Origin: Paraburkholderia silviterrae
Lineage (GTDB): Bacteria > Pseudomonadota > Gammaproteobacteria > Burkholderiales > Burkholderiaceae
NCBI RefSeq assembly: GCF_004353915.1
Contig: NZ_SMRP01000011.1
Coordinates: forward strand, 131,307-195,306
Length of the DNA stretch: 64,000 nt
Direction: 5' to 3'
Of this stretch, positions 59,169 through 64,000 are shown in pieces. The notes beneath the pieces are model-generated. The model did not search any database. It was given only the letters and a program-made list of their open reading frames with translations, and was not told where the DNA came from. Position 1 is the first letter of the stretch; the number at the start of each line of letters is the position of its first letter. A program made the translations under genes and the position numbers.

Positions 59169-61211
59169 ATGAACGATCTTTCAGAGGCCATGCCGGCCGA
59201 CGACCTCGCGAACGCGCTCGGCGCGGCGCCGACGCTCGACAACGCGAGTGCGCTTTTGCGCGCCGCGGCGCCCGCCGACGTGAGCGACGCGCTCGATGCC
59301 GCCGTCATGCGCGCGACCGACGCGATCCTCGCCGACCAGCGCGCCGACGGCCACTGGGTCTACGAGCTCGAAGCCGACGCCACGATTCCCGCCGAATACG
59401 TGCTGCTCGTCCACTACCTGGGCGAGGAGGCCAATCTCGAGCTCGAAGGGAAGATCGCGCGCTACCTGCGCCGCATCCAGCTGCCCGGCGGCGGCTGGCC
59501 GCTTTTCACCGACGGCGCCATGGACGTGAGCGCGAGCATCAAGGCTTACTTCGCACTCAAGATGATTGGCGATGCCGAAGATGCCGAGCACATGACGCGT
59601 GCGCGCGAGGCGATCCTCGCGGCGGGCGGCGCGGAAAAGGCCAACGTGTTCACGCGCATCCTGCTGGCGCTGTACGGGGTGGTCAGCTGGTACGCGGCGC
59701 CCATGATGCCGGTCGAGATCATGCTGCTGCCCAAGTGGTTCCCGTTCCATCTCTCGAAGGTCTCGTACTGGGCGCGCACCGTGATCGTGCCGCTGCTGGT
59801 GCTGGGCGCAAAGCGCCCGGTGGCGAAGAACCCGCGCGGCGTGCGCATCGACGAGCTGTTCCGCGGCGCGCCCGTCACCACGGGGCTGAACGCGCGCTCG
59901 CCGCACCAGAGCAAGGGCTGGTTCGGCTTTTTCCGCGCTGTGGATGGCGTGCTGCGCATCACCGATCCGTTGTTTCCAGCGTATTTGCGCCAACGCGCGA
60001 TCGATGCGGCGGTGGCCTTCGTCGACGAGCGCCTGAACGGCGAAGACGGCCTCGGCGCCATTTTCCCGGCCATGGCCAACGCCGTGATGATGTACGAGGT
60101 GCTCGGCTATCCCGCCGATCATCCGCATCGCGCGATCGCCCGCCGGTCGCTGGAAAAGCTCGTGACGGTCCACGCGGAGGAAGCGTACGTCCAGCCGTGC
60201 CTCTCGCCGGTGTGGGACACCTCGCTCGCTGCGCATGCGCTGATCGAAACGGGCGACGCGCGCGCGCATGAAGCGGCGCGGCGCGGCCTCGACTGGCTGC
60301 GCCCGCTGCAGATTCTCGACGTGCGCGGCGACTGGATCTCGCGCCGTCCCGACACGCGTCCGGGCGGCTGGGCGTTCCAGTACGCGAACCCGCACTACCC
60401 CGACGTCGACGACACGGCCGTGGTCGTGGCGGCGATGCGCCGCGTCGACCAGATCGACAACACCAACGCCTACGACGAACCCATTGCGCGCGCGCGCGAA
60501 TGGGTGGTCGGCATGCAGAGCGGCAACGGCGGCTGGGGCGCGTTCGAGCCGGAGAACACGCACGACTACCTGAACAGCATCCCGTTCTCCGATCACGGCG
60601 CACTGCTCGATCCGCCGACGGCCGACGTCTCGGGCCGCTGCCTCTCGATGCTCGCGCAGCTCGACGAGCTGCCGGTGGCGAGCGAGCCGGCGCGGCGCGC
60701 CTACCACTACATCCTCGCCGAGCAGGAAGCGGATGGCAGCTGGTACGGCCGCTGGGGCATGAACTACATCTACGGCACGTGGACGGCGCTGAGCGCGCTG
60801 AACGCGGCCGGCCTCGAACACGCGGATTCGCGCATGAAGCGCGCGGCGCAGTGGCTCGTCGCCATCCAGAACGACGATGGCGGCTGGGGCGAGGACGGCA
60901 CCAGCTACAAGCTCGAGTACCGCGGCTACGAGCGCGCGGCGAGCACGGCTTCGCAAACGGCGTGGGCGCTGCTCGGCCTGATGGCGGCGGGCGAGGTGAA
61001 TCATCCGGCGGTCGCGCGCGGCGTTGCGTGGCTGCAGGCCACGCAGCGCGAGCACGGGCTCTGGGACGAAACGCGCTTCACGGCCACGGGCTTCCCGCGC
61101 GTGTTCTATCTGCGCTACCACGGCTATCGCAAGTTCTTCCCGCTGTGGGCGCTTGCGCGCTACCGCAACCTCAAGCGCGACGGCATCACGCACGTCCGCG
61201 TCGGCCTGTGA
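59169..61211 (+). CDS. shc: squalene-hopene cyclase
   Basis: A 680-residue terpene cyclase, usual length. Catalytic DVDD in NPHYPDVDDTAVV (about 411), repeated QW motifs such as QLPGGGWPLF, GNGGWGAFEPEN, EADGSWYGRWGMNYIYGTW and NDDGGWGEDG. It folds squalene into hopene/diplopterol in the inner membrane. The ATG has AGGA upstream. It is followed by hpnG with 2 bp spacing. Hopanoids stiffen the outer membrane and aid stress tolerance. Confidence 0.97.
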   Translation: MNDLSEAMPADDLANALGAAPTLDNASALLRAAAPADVSDALDAAVMRATDAILADQRADGHWVYELEADATIPAEYVLLVHYLGEEANLELEGKIARYLRRIQLPGGGWPLFTDGAMDVSASIKAYFALKMIGDAEDAEHMTRAREAILAAGGAEKANVFTRILLALYGVVSWYAAPMMPVEIMLLPKWFPFHLSKVSYWARTVIVPLLVLGAKRPVAKNPRGVRIDELFRGAPVTTGLNARSPHQSKGWFGFFRAVDGVLRITDPLFPAYLRQRAIDAAVAFVDERLNGEDGLGAIFPAMANAVMMYEVLGYPADHPHRAIARRSLEKLVTVHAEEAYVQPCLSPVWDTSLAAHALIETGDARAHEAARRGLDWLRPLQILDVRGDWISRRPDTRPGGWAFQYANPHYPDVDDTAVVVAAMRRVDQIDNTNAYDEPIARAREWVVGMQSGNGGWGAFEPENTHDYLNSIPFSDHGALLDPPTADVSGRCLSMLAQLDELPVASEPARRAYHYILAEQEADGSWYGRWGMNYIYGTWTALSALNAAGLEHADSRMKRAAQWLVAIQNDDGGWGEDGTSYKLEYRGYERAASTASQTAWALLGLMAAGEVNHPAVARGVAWLQATQREHGLWDETRFTATGFPRVFYLRYHGYRKFFPLWALARYRNLKRDGITHVRVGL

Positions 61212-61213
61212 CG

Positions 61214-61975
61214 ATGACGGTTGCATCTGGCGCTGTCCCGGCCGCTGCGCGCGCAAGCGGTACGAGTGGCACGAATGGCACGCTGCCCGTGATCGCCGTG
61301 ACCGGCATGGCCTTCGAGGCGAGCATCGCGGCGGGCAAGGGCGCCGATGGTATCGCGGCGGTCTACGCCGCGCGCGCCGACCTGCTCGAGCGCGCGCTCG
61401 TGGCCGCGCTCGATCGCGGCGCCTCGGGCGTGATCAGCTTCGGCACGGCGGGTGGCCTCGGGCCGGACCTCGAACCGGGCACGCTCGTCATCGCCCATGC
61501 CGTGGACGGCCCGTTTGGCCGCGTCGCCTGCGATGCGGCCTGGAGCGAGCGCATCGCGGCGGCCCTGCTCGATTCGCCACTGGCCGTGCAGACGCGGCGC
61601 GGCGTGGAAGCCGCCGTGGCCGCGCCGCTCACCGGCGCGGCGGACAAGGCGGCGCTTCACCAGTCGAGCGGCGGCGCGCTGGCCGTCGACATGGAGTCGC
61701 ATCTGGCGGCTGCCGCGGCCGCCGCGCGCGGCCTGCCGTTCGCGATCTGCCGCGCGGTGGTGGATCCGGCATGGCGCAGCCTGCCGAAGGCCGCGATGGC
61801 TGGCCTGCGCGACGACGGCTCCACTGCCGTCCTGCCGATTCTGCGCGAACTCGCGCGCGACCCGCTGCAACTGGGCGGCCTGCTGCGCGTGGCGGCCGAC
61901 GCCGGCGCGGCGCGCAAGGCGCTCACGGCCGCGCGGCGCGTGCTGATTGCATCCGGCGCCTTTTTCCCTGGTTGA
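61214..61975 (+). CDS. hpnG: adenosylhopane nucleosidase (phosphorylase), HpnG
   Basis: A 253-residue nucleoside phosphorylase-fold protein. LPVIAVTGMAFEASIAA, GASGVISFGTAGGLGPDLEPGTLVIA, and VDMESHLAAAAAAARGLPFAICRAVVDPA. HpnG removes adenine from adenosylhopane in the route to bacteriohopanetetrol. The N-terminus has a low-complexity Ala/Thr/Gly stretch before the fold. It starts 2 bp after the shc stop, so it is in the same transcript. HpnH, which makes adenosylhopane, is not in the window. Confidence 0.9.
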   Translation: MTVASGAVPAAARASGTSGTNGTLPVIAVTGMAFEASIAAGKGADGIAAVYAARADLLERALVAALDRGASGVISFGTAGGLGPDLEPGTLVIAHAVDGPFGRVACDAAWSERIAAALLDSPLAVQTRRGVEAAVAAPLTGAADKAALHQSSGGALAVDMESHLAAAAAAARGLPFAICRAVVDPAWRSLPKAAMAGLRDDGSTAVLPILRELARDPLQLGGLLRVAADAGAARKALTAARRVLIASGAFFPG

Positions 61976-62156
61976 TCCGGCTGTTTGTCGGAGTGGGCTA
62001 CTGCAAGATCTGGGGAAAACCATCGACGTCACCGAGACCTTGCCGTCGGCACCCATCGTTCTCTTGCCTGCGTTCTCTATCACTCGTCGCAAGACTGATG
62101 GCGCGGCCGTCTTTCAGTCCTGGAGCCGAAAGGCGGCCTGCCTGGGAAACGCAAAC

Positions 62157-62182
62157 GGCGCCGGTATTTTCGAACCGGCGCC
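62157..62182 (-). terminator. terminator-like hairpin downstream of the porin
   Basis: GGCGCCGGT and ACCGGCGCC pair over an 8-nt loop. On the minus strand it follows the porin stop by 25 bp; a short GTTT run comes after the stem. Confidence 0.55.
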
Positions 62183-62206
62183 GGCGTCATAGTGCGCAGG
62201 CAAGCT

Positions 62207-63370
62207 TCAGAAGCGGTGATCGATGCCGAGAGCAACGAGCGTTTGCGACGCCCCCGGGCTGGTCGCCGTGTACCCCGGCCAGGTGACGGTGGCCGTGCCG
62301 TTGTTCTTGATGTAGCCGGCACGCGCATAGAGCGTGGTGCGCTTCGAAATATTGTGGTCGATGCCCACTTCGAAGCCGACCGAATTGTCGTGGGCACCTC
62401 GTACATTGCGCTGGAGCGCAGCCAGTTCGATTTCGTCGGCCCCTGTCGCCTGAATGGTCGCGCCAAGCTCCATGTAGCTGACCGAGTGCGCAAGCGAGTC
62501 GAGCGGCAGGTTCACGCGGCCCGGCACCACAGGCACGACAGCGTTCGACGCCACGTCGTTCGGACGCGAATACGTGTAGTTGAACTGCAGGTTGACGATG
62601 CCGAGCCGATAGGCGAGGGCCGCCGTGTAGTGGTCGGTTCCCACGAGGTCAAAGGTCGTGGCGGCCAGCGGCTTTGGCGCGAGCTGGGCGGTCTCGGTGC
62701 CGCCGTGCTGCTTGAAGTAGGCCAGCGCCGCGTACAGGCCGTATCCCTGATAGGTCAGCGCCACGTCGAGCATGTTCCCGGTCGTGGTCGGCACGGGCTG
62801 AGTCGAACTCGTGGGAAAGCCGTACATGGCGTAAAGCTTCACCCCGCCCATGTTCGGCGTCCGGTAAAAGATCGTGTTGCTGATGCGGCCCGGCGCATAC
62901 TGCGTCGCCAGCGTATTGCGGTCGGTTGCTGCGGCGAGGTCGAACGCGGAAAGCGGCGAGAGGACTTCGTTGCCGCGGAACGGCTCCGCATAATAGACGG
63001 CCCAGAAGCTGGGCTGATACTGGCGCCCGAAGGTCAGCGAGCCGTAGTTGTCGTGCTGGATGCCCACCCAGGCCTGGCGGTAGAACAGCGCGCTGCTGTC
63101 GGCGAAGAACGTGCCGTTGTTGAGGTTGTAGCCGGCTTCCAGATCGAAGATGGCCTTCAACTGGCCGCCCAGATCCTCGCTCCCTTTGAGGCCGACCATG
63201 GAACCCGTCGAGCCGCCACTCCTTTCGGACACCGAACTGGAACCGCCGTTGTTCAGGTACTGAATGTAGGTGTCCGCAACGCCGTACAGGGTGACGCTGC
63301 TTTGCGCCGCCGCACCGCCGGCTGCGAGAGCAAGGGTTGCGCCACAGATGCTTTGATTGATGAAACGCAT
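62207..63370 (-). CDS. gram-negative general porin
   Basis: A 387-residue trimeric porin of the beta-proteobacterial type. Signal peptide (SICGATLALAAGGAAA, cleavage before QSS), first strand SSVTLYGVADTYIQYL, MVGLKGSEDLGGQLKAIFDLEAGYN, RQAWVGIQHDNYGSLTFGRQYQPSF and terminal Phe (LVALGIDHRF). It forms a sixteen-stranded barrel for small solutes in the outer membrane. The start MRFINQSI was chosen because it begins the signal peptide; an ATG upstream gives an extra 17 residues. Confidence 0.92.
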   Translation of the reverse strand: MRFINQSICGATLALAAGGAAAQSSVTLYGVADTYIQYLNNGGSSSVSERSGGSTGSMVGLKGSEDLGGQLKAIFDLEAGYNLNNGTFFADSSALFYRQAWVGIQHDNYGSLTFGRQYQPSFWAVYYAEPFRGNEVLSPLSAFDLAAATDRNTLATQYAPGRISNTIFYRTPNMGGVKLYAMYGFPTSSTQPVPTTTGNMLDVALTYQGYGLYAALAYFKQHGGTETAQLAPKPLAATTFDLVGTDHYTAALAYRLGIVNLQFNYTYSRPNDVASNAVVPVVPGRVNLPLDSLAHSVSYMELGATIQATGADEIELAALQRNVRGAHDNSVGFEVGIDHNISKRTTLYARAGYIKNNGTATVTWPGYTATSPGASQTLVALGIDHRF

Positions 63371-63546
63371 GCAAGTCTCCATTGGTTTTTGTGCTGTGGT
63401 GCTTCGCGCGCCGCGCAGCATAGCCGCAGTACAACGATTGGCGGCCGTGAGCGGAGCGCGCAGATGCTCGAGTGAACCCGAGGGGCCGTTGCGCGAGGAA
63501 CGGGCGGCTCTTCTTCAGGGCATGGCCGGCACAGCCGGCCGGATCA

Positions 63547-64000
63547 TCAGCGAGTGCCGCAGTCGATATCGAGTGTCATCGCATTGAGGTAGGCGTTCTC
63601 GATCACATGCTGGACCATCGCGGCAAACTCCGGTGCCTTGCCCATGCGGCGCGGGAACAGCATCATGTTGACGATGGCTTCCGAGACCTTCGGGGGCATG
63701 CCCGACGACATCCCCGATTCGAACAGCCCCGGTGCGATGGACACCACTCGGATGCCGTACTCGGCCAGGTCGCGCGCGATCGGCAACGTCATGCCGACGA
63801 CGCCTGCCTTGCTGGCGCTATAGGCCGCCTGGCCCATCTGCCCTTGCTTCGCGGCGCCCGACGCCGTGTTGATGATCACGCCGCGTTCGCCCGTTTCTTC
63901 CGGCTCGTTCGCCGACATGGCAAGCGCCGCATGGCGCAGCACATTGAACGTGCCGGTGAGATTGACGCCAAGCACGCGATTCCAGAGCTCGGTGGGAAAC
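63547..64000 (-). CDS. SDR family dehydrogenase, C-terminal part (5' end outside window)
   Basis: At least 151 codons are visible, running off the window. NVLRHAALAMSAN, IINTASGAAKQGQMGQAAYSASKAGVVGMTLPIARDLAEYGIRVVSIAPG contains catalytic Ser and YSASK, as in type II 3-hydroxyacyl-CoA dehydrogenases (HSD10-like). The C-terminus YLNAMTLDIDCGTR fits. Cofactor-binding N-terminus is not visible. It lies downstream of (behind) the porin start and is independent of it. Confidence 0.85.
   Translation of the reverse strand, partial: FPTELWNRVLGVNLTGTFNVLRHAALAMSANEPEETGERGVIINTASGAAKQGQMGQAAYSASKAGVVGMTLPIARDLAEYGIRVVSIAPGLFESGMSSGMPPKVSEAIVNMMLFPRRMGKAPEFAAMVQHVIENAYLNAMTLDIDCGTR

Noticed and set aside
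59181..61256. A 691-codon open frame antisense to shc
   Set aside because: Shadow of the cyclase; no recognisable domain.

Overview
The window is high-GC beta-proteobacterial DNA, best explained as part of the second chromosome (chromid) of a Burkholderia sensu lato species, for example Paraburkholderia or a close relative. This rests on gene content and codon style, not on a database match. Typical content includes DUF2957 lipoproteins, a C-terminal-Phe trimeric porin, kbl-tdh, a hopanoid hpnD-hpnE-shc-hpnG block, and a Rep_3 initiator with adjacent parA/parB.

Layout. 0-4.4 kb: end of an anion ABC permease, two small hypothetical genes and an MFS exporter. 4.5-11.5 kb: a likely molybdate/tungstate module. 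It holds a helical hypothetical protein, a DUF2325 protein, a single-domain ModE regulator, a NifQ homologue, a molbindin, a periplasmic oxyanion-binding protein and a fused permease-ATPase. Three 24-bp dyads that look like ModE boxes lie upstream of the transcription units. 11.5-13.9 kb: an unknown gene flanked by clusters of short CTCACCTTT repeats. 14-17.8 kb: two paralogous DUF2957 lipoproteins and an OmpW protein. 17.9-24.9 kb: a MerR regulator, then a tight operon of Baeyer-Villiger-type monooxygenase, SDR, predicted metal-dependent hydrolase and alpha/beta hydrolases. 25-27.7 kb: a DUF1571 protein, a 73-bp tandem repeat, a DsbG-like protein and more short repeats. 27.7-31.2 kb: two glycosyltransferases and a DegT aminotransferase. 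31.1-39.8 kb: miscellaneous metabolism and regulators, including kbl-tdh with a divergent XRE-cupin regulator.

39.9-49.7 kb is the replicon core. It contains a LexA-boxed small gene, a tyrosine-recombinase-like protein lacking nearly all catalytic residues, a KfrA-like coiled-coil protein, a 1.5-kb array of about 20 iterons with a DnaA box, repA, a bidirectional terminator, parB-parA, five parS-like palindromes (one inside the 3' end of parA) and a separate DnaA-box cluster. The same iteron motif recurs in intergenic clusters at 11.5-13.6 kb, 26.1-27.3 kb and 41.5 kb. These look like remote initiator-binding sites and are the most interesting signal in the window.

49.7-56.4 kb: an FMN reductase, a hypothetical stress-type protein, a hybrid histidine kinase with an expandable GAS repeat, and an overlapping CheY-CheC-GGDEF operon. 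56.7-62 kb: hopanoid biosynthesis genes, with a roughly 284-bp TIR-bounded element inserted exactly between hpnD and hpnE. 62-64 kb: a porin and a truncated SDR gene.
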